Positions 51,979 through 60,809 of a DNA stretch of 64,000 nucleotides are shown here, one piece after another; within the stretch, counting starts at the first letter, position 1, and each line of letters opens with the position of its first letter. The position numbers and the translations under genes were made by a program. The notes below the pieces were generated by a model, which worked only from the letters and a program-made list of their open reading frames with translations, did no database searches and was not told the DNA's origin. The DNA lies in contig NC_016620.1 of the NCBI RefSeq assembly GCF_000210915.2, forward strand, positions 2,232,001 through 2,296,000, written 5' to 3'. The stretch is from Halobacteriovorax marinus SJ. Lineage in GTDB: Bacteria; Bdellovibrionota; Bacteriovoracia; Bacteriovoracales; Bacteriovoracaceae.

Positions 51979-53199
51979 TTAGATATCTAGTAACATTCTT
52001 GAAGGATCTTCAATTAATTCCTTAACTGTTTTAAGGAATGTTACAGACTCTTTTCCATCTACAATTCTGTGATCATAAGATAGTGCTAAGTACATCACAG
52101 GGTGAATAACAACCTGACCATTAATGGCCACTGGTCTCTCTACAATATTATGCATTCCTAAGATTGCAGATTGTGGAATATTAATAATTGGAGTTGAAAG
52201 CATAGATCCAAAGACTCCACCATTAGTGATCGTAAATGTTCCACCTTGCATTTCATCAATACCTAGCTTTCCATCACGCCCTTTAAGAGCAAGTCTACGA
52301 ATTTCTTTCTCTATTTGTGCTAAGCTCATGCTCTCTGCATTTCTTACCACTGGAACAACTAAACCTTTAGGAGTTGAAACCGCGATCCCAACATCAGCGT
52401 AGTCGTGATAAACAATATTCTCACCATCGATTTGAGCATTAACTCCAGGAACCTCTTTCAATGCCATAGTACAGGCCTTAGTAAAGAAAGACATAAACCC
52501 TAGACCGATGTCGTGCTTATCTTTAAAAGCATCTTTATATTTTGAACGAAGGGCCATCACATTGTGCATATCCACTTCATTAAAAGTTGTAAGCATTGCT
52601 GTTTCATTCTTAGCTTCTGTTAAGCGCTTAGCAATAGTCTTTCTAAGACGAGTCATTTTCTCAACTCTCTTCTCACGACTTACTCCACCACTTAGCACAA
52701 CTTGCTCAGGAGCACTTGGAGCTGGAGCAGCTGCACTAGCACTTGAACCTTTTGCACTAAGAGCATCGGCTTTAGTAATTCTTCCGTCTTTGCCAGAACC
52801 ACTAACAGAATCAGTAGCAATTCCTTTTTCATCTAATATTTTCTTAGCTGCAGGAGAAGGATAATTCTTATCTCCACCACTTGCTGGCGCAGCTTCTGCA
52901 ACTGGTGCAGGTGCCGCATCTTCTTTTGGAGCACTTGCTCCTCCAGCAGGAGCTTCAGCACTTGTATCGAGGGTCGCAATAACAGCACCAATCTCTAACT
53001 CTGCCCCTTCTTCTGCAGAATCGGCAATAGTTAAAATTCCGCTAGATTCAGCAGGAAGTTCTACGGTTGCTTTGTCTGACTCGATTTCACAGAGGATCTC
53101 TCCCTCTTCAACGTAGTCACCACTTTCTTTTAACCAAGCAGCTAATGTAACTTCAGTAATCGATTCTCCAATACTTGGAATTTTAATTTCAATACTCAT
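51979..53199 (-). CDS. sucB: 2-oxoglutarate dehydrogenase E2, dihydrolipoamide succinyltransferase
   Basis: 406 residues. The single lipoyl domain (1-80) has the lipoylated Lys in E-S-D-K-A-T-V. An Ala/Pro-rich linker (about 80-105) leads to the E1/E3-binding domain (S-P-A-A-K-K-I-L then G-K-D-G-R-I-T-K). The catalytic domain ends with D-H-R-I-V-D-G (catalytic His). Its place directly after sucA fixes it as the succinyltransferase rather than pyruvate E2. Confidence 0.96.
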   Translation of the reverse strand: MSIEIKIPSIGESITEVTLAAWLKESGDYVEEGEILCEIESDKATVELPAESSGILTIADSAEEGAELEIGAVIATLDTSAEAPAGGASAPKEDAAPAPVAEAAPASGGDKNYPSPAAKKILDEKGIATDSVSGSGKDGRITKADALSAKGSSASAAAPAPSAPEQVVLSGGVSREKRVEKMTRLRKTIAKRLTEAKNETAMLTTFNEVDMHNVMALRSKYKDAFKDKHDIGLGFMSFFTKACTMALKEVPGVNAQIDGENIVYHDYADVGIAVSTPKGLVVPVVRNAESMSLAQIEKEIRRLALKGRDGKLGIDEMQGGTFTITNGGVFGSMLSTPIINIPQSAILGMHNIVERPVAINGQVVIHPVMYLALSYDHRIVDGKESVTFLKTVKELIEDPSRMLLDI

Positions 53200-53210
53200 A
53201 ATTCAACCTT

Positions 53211-55943
53211 TTATTTGGCAAATGCCTTATCTAAAATTTCTTGTTGCTCTCTTAAGTGAACTGCTGCGTAACCAGAAGCTGGCGAAGCACTAGACTTTCT
53301 TGAAATACAAGTAAAGTCACCTACTAGATCTCGCCATCTCAGTAAGTATGTCCACGCTCCCATATTCATTGGCTCTTCTTGTACCCAATAGTGTTGCGCT
53401 TTTCCGTACCTCTTAAATACTTCCTTTATTTGATTAGCAGGTAATGGATAAAGTTGCTCCAATCTAACGATTGCAATATCTTTTCTATTTTCCTCTTGTT
53501 GCTTGGCCAATAGATCGTAGTAAACTTTTCCAGAACAGAAGAGTACTCTCTTAACATCCTTAGCTTTTACCCAAGAGTCATCAATAAGCTCTTGCATTCC
53601 ACCCTTTGTGAAGTCTTCTAATTTAGAAGTACAAAGAGGATGCCTTAAAAGAGACTTCGGAGTAAATACAACGAGTGGCTTTCTAAACTCCCACTTCAAC
53701 TGTCTTCTTAAAGCGTGGAACATATTGGCCGGAGTCGTAAAGTTACAGACAACCATATTCTCTTCAGCACACATCTGTAGAAATCTCTCTGGTCTACATG
53801 AAGAGTGCTCAGGACCTGCTCCTTCATAACCGTGAGGAAGTAGCATTACAATATTGCTCATTCTCTGCCACTTACTCTCACCTGCAGTGATGAATTGGTC
53901 GATCATAATTTGAGCACCATTAGAGAAGTCTCCAAATTGAGCTTCCCAAATATTTAGGGCCCTTGGAGTTGCCTGTGAGTAACCATATTCAAAACCTAGA
54001 ACGGCATATTCAGAAAGAAGAGAGTTATAGATATAAATATCTCCCTGCCCTTTCTCAATCTCAGAAAGACCACAGTAGGCATTATTTGTTTTCTCATCAA
54101 AGACCTTAGCATGTCTGTGTGAGAAAGTTCCTCTGATTACATCTTGACCAGTAAATCTAATATTGGCATCTTCAGTTAAAAGAGTTCCGTAGGCCATTAA
54201 CTCAGCAAGCGCCCAGTCAACTGTATCATCAGCAAACATCTTCTTTCTAAGGTCTAGAAGTTTCTGTGCTTTTCTAAGAGTTTTAAATCCTTCAGGCGTT
54301 GAAGAAATTGCCTTAACAACTTTCTCTAATTCTTTCTTACTTACTTTTGTCGAAGGAGAAGTTTCAAAGTCTTCAGGCTTTGACCATCTTAAGTTCTTCC
54401 ACTCTTTATGTGGACCACTTGATTTCTTAGGTATCACATTCTGCTTCACATTATTGAAACGATCAGAAAGTAGCGCCTTAAACTCGTCTTGCATCTCCTT
54501 GGCCAAGCTCTTATTAATTGAACCTGATGTGATTAAACGATCAAGGTAGAGCTCTCTTGGATTCTTAACCTTGGAGATCAATCCATAGAGATGTGGCTGA
54601 GTATACTTAGGCTCATCACCTTCGTTGTGACCATGCTTTCTATAACAAACCATATCGATGAAGATATCTTTCTTAAACTTTTGTCTAAACTCCATCGCCA
54701 ATTCACAAGCATAGACAACATGCTCAGGGTAATCCCCATTCACGTGAATAATAGGAATATTTAAAGTCTTCGCTACTGATGTAGAATAATTTGATGACCT
54801 AGCGTCACTGAAGTCAGTTGTAAAACCGATTTGATTATTAATAACAAAGTGAATACTTCCACCAGATCTATAGGCTGGAAGCTCAGACATCTGTAATGTT
54901 TCATAAACAATCCCCTGGCCAGCAACGGCGGCATCACCATGAATAATGATTGGGACAATTTTAGACTCATCGTTATAAGCAATATCAATCTGTGCTCTAC
55001 AGTACCCATTAACAACTGGAGCAACTGCTTCTAAGTGAGAAGGGTTAGGTAAGATTTTAAGTGTAACATCTTTTCCTGTTGTCGCCTCTCTTACAGAAGT
55101 GAAGCCCATGTGATACTTCACATCTCCATCACCTTGACCTTGTTGCTGCTCAAGTGAGCTTCCCTCAAATTCTGAGAAAATATATTCGTATGTCTTACCA
55201 ATAATATTTGCTAAAACATTTAGACGTCCTCTATGGGCCATACCGATAACAAATTCTTCAGCCCCAAGCTCACTCCCCTTATTTATAATTGCATCGAGAG
55301 CAGGAATAGTTGTGTCTCCACCTTCTAGTGAAAATCTCTTCTGTCCGGTATACTTAGTTTGTAAGAAGTTTTCAAAAACACTTGCTTCATTTAGCTTGCT
55401 AAGAATTCTCTTCTTCTTATCTAGCGGCATATCAATATGATCTGCACCGACTTCAAATTTCTCTCTCACCCAACGTCTGATATCTGTATCGTTTGAGTGC
55501 ATATATTCGATACCAATTTTTCCACAGTATAGCTTTTCCATACGAGAGATAATATCTCTAAGCTTACACGGTCCTAAGTTTACGAACTCACCGCAGATAA
55601 AAGTTGAATCAAGATCACTTTCTTCTAGTCCATAATCGGCAAGACTAATTCTTGCATGTCTATCTCTACGTGGACGAATTGGGTTTGTATCTGAAATTAA
55701 ATGTCCTCTAGCTCTATAAGATTGAATTAGCCTAAAGACATTAAACTCTTTTCTAAGTCTAGCTTCATCAAAGTCACCGCCACCACCACTGGCACCAGTT
55801 CCACTTGCAAACTCAAAACCTTCAAAGAACTTCTTCCAAGAGAGATCGACAGAGTCTTTGTCGCGTTTGTAATCTTCATAAAGTGAATCAATAAAAGAGA
55901 TGTCCGAGCTGGACAAGTGAGAGAAATCAATTGGGTTTTTCAT
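53211..55943 (-). CDS. sucA: 2-oxoglutarate dehydrogenase E1
   Basis: 910 residues. E1 decarboxylates 2-oxoglutarate using thiamine diphosphate in the TCA cycle. The N-terminal segment, S-Y-R-A-R-G-H-L (about 75-82), G-M-A-H-R-G-R-L-N-V-L, H-G-D-A-A-V-A-G-Q-G (ThDP/Mg2+ site) and G-H-N-E-G-D-E-P are family hallmarks; so is G-A-G-P-E-H-S-S near 730. First gene of sucA-sucB-lpdA, so the complex subunits are made together. succinyl-CoA synthetase genes are not adjacent. Confidence 0.97.
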   Translation of the reverse strand: MKNPIDFSHLSSSDISFIDSLYEDYKRDKDSVDLSWKKFFEGFEFASGTGASGGGGDFDEARLRKEFNVFRLIQSYRARGHLISDTNPIRPRRDRHARISLADYGLEESDLDSTFICGEFVNLGPCKLRDIISRMEKLYCGKIGIEYMHSNDTDIRRWVREKFEVGADHIDMPLDKKKRILSKLNEASVFENFLQTKYTGQKRFSLEGGDTTIPALDAIINKGSELGAEEFVIGMAHRGRLNVLANIIGKTYEYIFSEFEGSSLEQQQGQGDGDVKYHMGFTSVREATTGKDVTLKILPNPSHLEAVAPVVNGYCRAQIDIAYNDESKIVPIIIHGDAAVAGQGIVYETLQMSELPAYRSGGSIHFVINNQIGFTTDFSDARSSNYSTSVAKTLNIPIIHVNGDYPEHVVYACELAMEFRQKFKKDIFIDMVCYRKHGHNEGDEPKYTQPHLYGLISKVKNPRELYLDRLITSGSINKSLAKEMQDEFKALLSDRFNNVKQNVIPKKSSGPHKEWKNLRWSKPEDFETSPSTKVSKKELEKVVKAISSTPEGFKTLRKAQKLLDLRKKMFADDTVDWALAELMAYGTLLTEDANIRFTGQDVIRGTFSHRHAKVFDEKTNNAYCGLSEIEKGQGDIYIYNSLLSEYAVLGFEYGYSQATPRALNIWEAQFGDFSNGAQIMIDQFITAGESKWQRMSNIVMLLPHGYEGAGPEHSSCRPERFLQMCAEENMVVCNFTTPANMFHALRRQLKWEFRKPLVVFTPKSLLRHPLCTSKLEDFTKGGMQELIDDSWVKAKDVKRVLFCSGKVYYDLLAKQQEENRKDIAIVRLEQLYPLPANQIKEVFKRYGKAQHYWVQEEPMNMGAWTYLLRWRDLVGDFTCISRKSSASPASGYAAVHLREQQEILDKAFAK

Positions 55944-56039
55944 AATTTAAAATCCGTTTTTTTTACCCGAGAATTTATATCGTATTTAATAATGTTAATA
56001 TATTACTATGTTAGCAATTCGTGAAGAAACTTTTTAGCA

Positions 56040-56060
56040 GGGGGCAATATATGCGCCCCC
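56040..56060. terminator. GC-rich hairpin between nqrM and sucA
   Basis: GGGGGC (56040-56045) pairs with GCCCCC (56055-56060) around nine bases. It lies just beyond the minus-strand nqrM stop. No strong T-run on that side, so termination is inferred mainly from location. AAAATTGGGGGC on the minus strand matches the hairpin past serC. Confidence 0.45.
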
Positions 56061-56080
56061 AATTTTCATTCACTTTTTCG

Positions 56081-56317
56081 TTAAACAAGAGTTAGGTTAA
56101 CACTTGAGTCTTTTACTTCCAACTTAAGACAATCTTCTTTCTGCTCTGGTGCCTTATCACATTCCGTTTTCTTCTCACAGAACATACAATCCTCACCCAT
56201 AACATTACCTAGGCCACCACATGAGCCCTTTAGTTTTTTATTACTAAAGATTACACCAACGGCCATACCTGCTATAGCAGCGAGCATCACAACTAATGAA
56301 ACAAGAAACATTTTCAT
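56081..56317 (-). CDS. nqrM: Na+-NQR maturation factor NqrM
   Basis: 78 residues. One N-terminal membrane helix with A-G-M-A-V-G-V-I-F, then K-G-S-C-G-G-L-G and a second pair C-M-F-C with further Cys: the layout of NqrM (formerly DUF539), which is needed to assemble the iron site of the Na+-translocating NADH:quinone oxidoreductase. It follows apbE in transcription order, the same neighbourhood seen at nqr operons in marine bacteria. The nqrA-F genes are not in this window. Confidence 0.85.
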   Translation of the reverse strand: MKMFLVSLVVMLAAIAGMAVGVIFSNKKLKGSCGGLGNVMGEDCMFCEKKTECDKAPEQKEDCLKLEVKDSSVNLTLV

Positions 56318-56326
56318 AAAAAAGTC

Positions 56327-57343
56327 CTACTTAAAAAGTTTATTAAATTCATCCGTCCCCTTAGAGACAAAATGTTTATTATTATCAAGCTTATAAATAA
56401 AATATGCTGCAAGTTTTAACTCTTGCGCTAATTTGTACCCTTTCTCAAAGCCTAAAGACATCAAAGCTGTCGCCCAGGCATCTGCATTCATACACGAATC
56501 AGTATTGGCCACACTAACGCTTGCGAGAGTGTGTGCAACAGGTCTTCCTGTTTTAAAGTCAATTGTATGGGAATAATTCTTCTTATTCTGAGTAAAAAAG
56601 TTCCTATAATTTCCACTCGTGGCCAGTGCCGCATTATTTAGATTTAGAATCTTTGGATAGATTGCTTTAGGGTTTTCAATATCGGGTGATTCAATTGCAA
56701 TCTTCCAAGGAGCCCCATTCTTTGAGCCAGAAGTTCTCACCTCTCCACCGATCTCAACCATATAGTTTTTAGCTCCACTTCTGCCTAAGAGAAGTGCAAC
56801 TTCATCTACTCCGTAACCCTTGGCCAAAGATGAGAGATCAACATAGACATTAGGATGATTTTTCTTCCACTGCCCTTTCTCAACATCCACGCTCAACAGA
56901 GAAAGTCCAACACTCTCTCTCGCTTTAGCGATGGCCGAAGCCTCTGGAACTTCTCTCTTGCCATTTGGCCCAAATCCCCAAAGATTTACTAGAGGGCCTA
57001 GAGTTGGATCATATGACCCACCTGTCTTATGGCCTATCTCCAATGCTCTATTGGTAACAAAGAGAATCTCTTTGGAAGCTTTTTGCCAAGTCATTTGACG
57101 GCTTTTATTAAAAGTCGAAATTTCAGATGACTTAATATAAGTAGACATACTTTGATTGACAGAAACAAGCAGCGCGTCAACTGAGTTTTTTAGCTCTTTT
57201 CTATTTAGTTCTACTTCAGATTGGAAATACTTAATATGATAAGTCGTCCCCATGGTTTTCCCATCTATAATCAATGGTTTAGATGAGTTTGAACAGGCAA
57301 CAAAGCCTAAGCTAAAAATGAATAAAAACAGTAATCTGCACAT
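56327..57343 (-). CDS. apbE: FAD:protein FMN transferase ApbE (lipoprotein)
   Basis: 338 residues with a lipobox F-V-A-C (Cys17), so anchored on the periplasmic side. ApbE attaches FMN to threonines of NqrB and NqrC. Family segments: M-G-T-T-Y, D-L-S-S-L-A-K-G-Y, V-E-I-G-G-E-V, A-T-S-G-N-Y, H-T-I-D-F and the Mg2+-site D-A-W-A-T-A-L. Nine bases separate it from nqrM downstream. The pair predicts Na+-NQR. Confidence 0.95.
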   Translation of the reverse strand: MCRLLFLFIFSLGFVACSNSSKPLIIDGKTMGTTYHIKYFQSEVELNRKELKNSVDALLVSVNQSMSTYIKSSEISTFNKSRQMTWQKASKEILFVTNRALEIGHKTGGSYDPTLGPLVNLWGFGPNGKREVPEASAIAKARESVGLSLLSVDVEKGQWKKNHPNVYVDLSSLAKGYGVDEVALLLGRSGAKNYMVEIGGEVRTSGSKNGAPWKIAIESPDIENPKAIYPKILNLNNAALATSGNYRNFFTQNKKNYSHTIDFKTGRPVAHTLASVSVANTDSCMNADAWATALMSLGFEKGYKLAQELKLAAYFIYKLDNNKHFVSKGTDEFNKLFK

Positions 57344-57406
57344 AGATTGCTTATTACCATTTTATAAGCTCTTTAGCCATGAATTTACTGCTTATTTAAT
57401 AAAAAC

Positions 57407-58588
57407 TTACTTGGACATCTTTAAAGTAATTCGACTTCCCTTATCTAGGGTTTCAATCTCTAATTGCCCATTCATGATTTGCAAGTATGACTTGGCGAGT
57501 ACAAGTCCCATACCCGAGCCAATATCTCCCCCAGTGGAAGGAGAAGGCTTAGACTTAAAGTTACTATCTAAATTCTCTAAAACTTCTTTTGGAAAACCAC
57601 CGGCCTCATCTTCAATGACGACTTCTACTCGGCCCGATTTCTCTACTCCATAAATTTTGATGGTCGAATCCTCTGGAGAATATCTGATGGAGTTAGAAAT
57701 TATTGATGCGATCACTGTATTGAAGAATGTACTTTTAAAGGCAATGAACTCAAGCTCATGAGCACTACTTTCAAACTTAAGATTCTTCTCTAGAAAGAAT
57801 GCACTAAATTGAAAATTAATAAAGTCAGAAACGTCTTCAATTTTCACAACCTCTAAGTCTTCCTTCTCTTTATTCTTAGAGAAGAACTTCTTAGTAGAGT
57901 CTATAATTTTATAAATTTGGTCAATAGAGTTTTCAATATTAGTAAGTGACTTTGTAATGTCCCTTTCTTTATTAGAAAGAGACTTCTGTGTTTCAAAGTA
58001 GATTACTGTTAAAGGATTTGAAAGATCGTGAATAACTGATGAAATGAGATCATGACTTGAGTCTAACATTTTCTTTAGTAAATCTACTTGTGCATGAGCC
58101 CCTGGTAGTTCACAACCAAATTCTCTATAAAAGATTCTAGAGAAAATCGCTCCAATGGCATTGAGTGCTGCAAATAACTCATACCTTCCCTCATTTATTT
58201 CTTCATCATGAGCAAAGTAGATAATTCCAAGAATTGTATTACAATCTAAATAGATTGGTACTCTTGAGAGAACTTTTATCTTGAAGCGTGATATGACTTC
58301 TTGATTATCTAAGTCTTTTGGATCAATTAAGAAATTATCAGGAGTCCAGATTGTACTCTTAATTTTTCTTCGAACAGAGTCCCCTATAAAGAATTGAATA
58401 TCGCTTAATCTCTTACCACTAGAGTAAATAAACCTAGAGTCAACTTTTGCAGGAAGTGTTTCAGGTAGATCGACATAAGCAACACCTCTAAAAGGAAGAG
58501 ATGTAGATATTCTCTCTAAAAAGCTAGCACAGCTCATATCTTGATCGAGGCCTGAAAGTATTTTATCTAATTCAATTATAGAATTCAT
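57407..58588 (-). CDS. Soluble GAF-type sensor histidine kinase
   Basis: 393 residues without membrane helix. Residues about 20-155 resemble a GAF domain (R-G-V-A-Y-V-D, L-G-I-I-Y-F-A-H). The phosphoacceptor box is V-I-H-D-L-S-N-P-L (His187). The ATPase domain has S-N-S-I-R-Y-S-P-E-D (N box), E-D-E-A-G-G-F-P (G1) and S-G-M-G-L-V-L (G2). No response regulator adjacent, so its partner is elsewhere. Input may be a cytoplasmic small molecule. Confidence 0.88.
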   Translation of the reverse strand: MNSIIELDKILSGLDQDMSCASFLERISTSLPFRGVAYVDLPETLPAKVDSRFIYSSGKRLSDIQFFIGDSVRRKIKSTIWTPDNFLIDPKDLDNQEVISRFKIKVLSRVPIYLDCNTILGIIYFAHDEEINEGRYELFAALNAIGAIFSRIFYREFGCELPGAHAQVDLLKKMLDSSHDLISSVIHDLSNPLTVIYFETQKSLSNKERDITKSLTNIENSIDQIYKIIDSTKKFFSKNKEKEDLEVVKIEDVSDFINFQFSAFFLEKNLKFESSAHELEFIAFKSTFFNTVIASIISNSIRYSPEDSTIKIYGVEKSGRVEVVIEDEAGGFPKEVLENLDSNFKSKPSPSTGGDIGSGMGLVLAKSYLQIMNGQLEIETLDKGSRITLKMSK

Positions 58589-58670
58589 ATATGTATTTTA
58601 AATTTTATTAAATAAATTACCAAGAGGCGGTGATTTCCTAGTAGATATAGAAACCGAGTAAATTGATTGC

Positions 58671-59120
58671 TTAAACTTTGAATTTTATCGCAGTTCCATA
58701 AGCAATGACTTCAATACTTCCAACATATCTCTTGGCAATATCGTTTGAGATAGAAGAAGTTTCAATGCGAACATTACAGATTGTATCGTAATCAATCGCA
58801 TCCTCTTTCATTCTAAGAACCGCTTCTCTTCTCGCTCGATCTACGAGAGACTCTATTCCCTTAAGACGGCCCCCAAAGAGAGACTTAAATCCAGTGGTAA
58901 TCAATTTAAAGTAATCAATAGAGACAACAGTGCTTCCTATTGCGAGCTTTTCTTGAAGTATATTTTCATTATTGTAATTAACTTTCTTGAGATTATTTAA
59001 GCTCATACGTCTAGTTGAGCGCTCCCTTGCGCGAATAGATCGAATATGTCTCTCTTCATTATACTTCCCAATAAAGTAACCTGAAAAAAGAAGAATAAAG
59101 AATGCGGCAAGACTGGACAC
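58671..59120 (-). CDS. YbjQ/UPF0145-like protein with N-terminal membrane helix
   Basis: 149 residues from a GTG. One hydrophobic helix (about 3-18) is followed by a linker and a YbjQ-like domain: G-G-R-L-K-G, A-R-R-E-A-V-L-R-M, N-V-R-I-E-T-S-S and the final A-Y-G-T-A-I. UPF0145 proteins form pentamers and are annotated as possible heavy-metal binders, without firm function. Follows the soluble YbjQ paralogue by three bases, so the two are one operon and may co-assemble. Confidence 0.75.
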   Translation of the reverse strand: MSSLAAFFILLFSGYFIGKYNEERHIRSIRARERSTRRMSLNNLKKVNYNNENILQEKLAIGSTVVSIDYFKLITTGFKSLFGGRLKGIESLVDRARREAVLRMKEDAIDYDTICNVRIETSSISNDIAKRYVGSIEVIAYGTAIKFKV

Positions 59121-59123
59121 TAT

Positions 59124-59438
59124 CTATTCAACTCTTACGGCAGTACCGTAGCAATAGAGTTCAGCGGCCCCTTGAGCAACTGATGATGTTGAAAAGCGGA
59201 TATTTATAATGGCATTCGCTCCAGAGTTATTCGCACTCATGATCATTCTATCCATTGCCTCTTTTCGAGATTCAGCTAGAAGTTCACTGTAACCTTTAAG
59301 CTCTCCGCCAACTATATTTTTTAGTCCGGCCATAAAGTCGCGACCAAAATGTTTTGCCCTAACTGTAGAGCCAGAAACTAAACCACAATATTCTATGATT
59401 GTTTTACCAGGGATTGATTCAATATTAGAAAGCAACAT
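59124..59438 (-). CDS. YbjQ/UPF0145-family protein
   Basis: About 104 residues from the internal ATG at 59438 (GGAG five bases before it), which also fits the family's usual N terminus before I-P-G-K-T-I; the first ATG is at 59453. Family marks: V-G-G-E-L-K-G-Y, R-K-E-A-M-D-R-M, G-A-N-A-I-I-N-I-R and C-Y-G-T-A-V. Cytoplasmic, small. Upstream partner of the membrane-tethered paralogue. Confidence 0.88.
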   Translation of the reverse strand: MLLSNIESIPGKTIIEYCGLVSGSTVRAKHFGRDFMAGLKNIVGGELKGYSELLAESRKEAMDRMIMSANNSGANAIINIRFSTSSVAQGAAELYCYGTAVRVE

Positions 59439-59525
59439 ACCATCTCCAAACATTAGCTGTTTAGAAGATGGTAGATTTATTCCAATTAAATTTCTAGTCA
59501 GAAAAATTGACCAAGGGGGTGGTCA

Positions 59526-60248
59526 CTACTCGAGGTCGCAATCAATTGCCGAGAATGATGTTTGAAATGGAAAGTTACTTCCAAATATTCCTTCTTTCTT
59601 AGAAACCATTGCTGTTTGGGCGCCATCAATATCATTGAATATTCCACAAGTATTATCATCGTCTAGCGAAATTCCACCAAAGGCCAATTCTTTAAGTTCT
59701 CTATCGTCATGAATAAGTTTCTTATCTTTTTCAGAGAAAGCAGAGCAATAGGAAATTGTAATATTAAAGCCAATGACATCTCTATCGCTATAGACTTTCT
59801 CAACCATCAATAAATCATTATGAAAACTTTTACCAATGAAAGGCTTATCACTCTTTGTAGATGGAAGTCTCCCCTCACTTGGAAGGTTCATGGCAAAAAT
59901 AAATTGAGCGTCATCTGTTTCAGGGTACATTGAGTCGTTTTTAATAAAGTACTTTTGATCCTTTTTTAAACGACCTTTAGATTTAGAAATAGAAGCAAAA
60001 TCATTATCACCACATTGAAATTTATTTTTTAGATCTACAAAGATTCTTTCATTCTTAGTAAGAGATGATAGACTTTTAGAAAGCTTAGAAATATTGTTCT
60101 CTATATTTTTTGAATCACTCACATTGCCCCTAACTTCACAATTGATACAATCTTCAGATGCTAATCCTCTAGAGTTTTGTCCAAAGAAACTAGGCCCAAC
60201 TGATACTGCCGCTAACAGCATTAAAGCTACAAATTGTAGTGATCTCAT
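59526..60248 (-). CDS. Secreted protein, unknown
   Basis: 240 residues with a signal-peptide-like N terminus (about 1-19). The first part of the mature protein has C-I-N-C and a Ser-rich helical region (about 40-65); the remainder is beta-rich with isolated cysteines at the end. No recognised family. It sits alone between the YbjQ pair and the duplicated-gene region. Confidence 0.6.
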   Translation of the reverse strand: MRSLQFVALMLLAAVSVGPSFFGQNSRGLASEDCINCEVRGNVSDSKNIENNISKLSKSLSSLTKNERIFVDLKNKFQCGDNDFASISKSKGRLKKDQKYFIKNDSMYPETDDAQFIFAMNLPSEGRLPSTKSDKPFIGKSFHNDLLMVEKVYSDRDVIGFNITISYCSAFSEKDKKLIHDDRELKELAFGGISLDDDNTCGIFNDIDGAQTAMVSKKEGIFGSNFPFQTSFSAIDCDLE

Positions 60249-60421
60249 ATATCCCCCTCAGAATAATATTTTAATAACTAAGAGAGCAAGATATATGCCG
60301 AAAATTAGATGTAATTATAGATACTTAAATATAGGAATACTGACTAATTAATAGACAGTGAATAGATTTAAAACAAATTTTATATTAAGAGCATTGCCCG
60401 TTTAGAGAGTCTGAAAAGTCT

Positions 60422-60456
60422 CCTAGTCCAACATTAAATCAATCTGTTGGACTAGG
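60422..60456 (-). terminator. Terminator hairpin after duplicated gene, copy A
   Basis: CCTAGTCCAAC (60422-60432) is a perfect 11-base complement of GTTGGACTAGG (60446-60456). On the minus strand a modest T-rich tract follows. It lies 14 bases after the stop of copy A. Confidence 0.6.
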
Positions 60457-60469
60457 ATAATTCAATTAA

Positions 60470-60787
60470 TTACTTTCCAGCTTCTTCAATGATTGCAATC
60501 GCTGCTTCTTCTAAGCTCTCAAACTTAACTTTCTTTTGAGTTTCAATGGCCTCTACTACTTCAATAAATAAATCTGATGCCACTCCACCTGCAAGTACTT
60601 CTTCTGCATCAGGTAGAGCTGATTTAATTGCTTGCTTGTAGAAATATGTTCCAGAAGATTGACCACGACTTGAAAAGTTTAGTCCATTATCAGTATGAGA
60701 CATTCTTGAATTGCCAGATACAACTCCAAGCTCAGCAAATGAAGATGCAGTTACAAGTAGTGATGTGATTAAGATTAGTTTTTTCAT
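60470..60787 (-). CDS. Small secreted protein, copy A of a duplicated gene
   Basis: 105 residues with a signal peptide (1-18, ending S-F-A). The mature chain has a Ser/Gly-rich start (S-S-R-G-Q-S-S-G) and two helical segments, with no cysteine. Protein identical to the copy at 63062 except residue 85 (Lys here, Asn there). Function unknown. It follows the DUF4105-type gene on the same strand and has its own terminator. Confidence 0.75.
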   Translation of the reverse strand: MKKLILITSLLVTASSFAELGVVSGNSRMSHTDNGLNFSSRGQSSGTYFYKQAIKSALPDAEEVLAGGVASDLFIEVVEAIETQKKVKFESLEEAAIAIIEEAGK

Positions 60788-60798
60788 GTTTCCTCCGA
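60572..60798. repeat. 227-base exact repeat, copy A
   Basis: Identical, base for base, to 63164-63390, covering the 5' two thirds of the small secreted-protein gene plus its ribosome binding site. All six nucleotide differences between the two genes lie outside this block. Confidence 0.95.
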
Positions 60799-60809
60799 TT
60801 GTGAAATAC

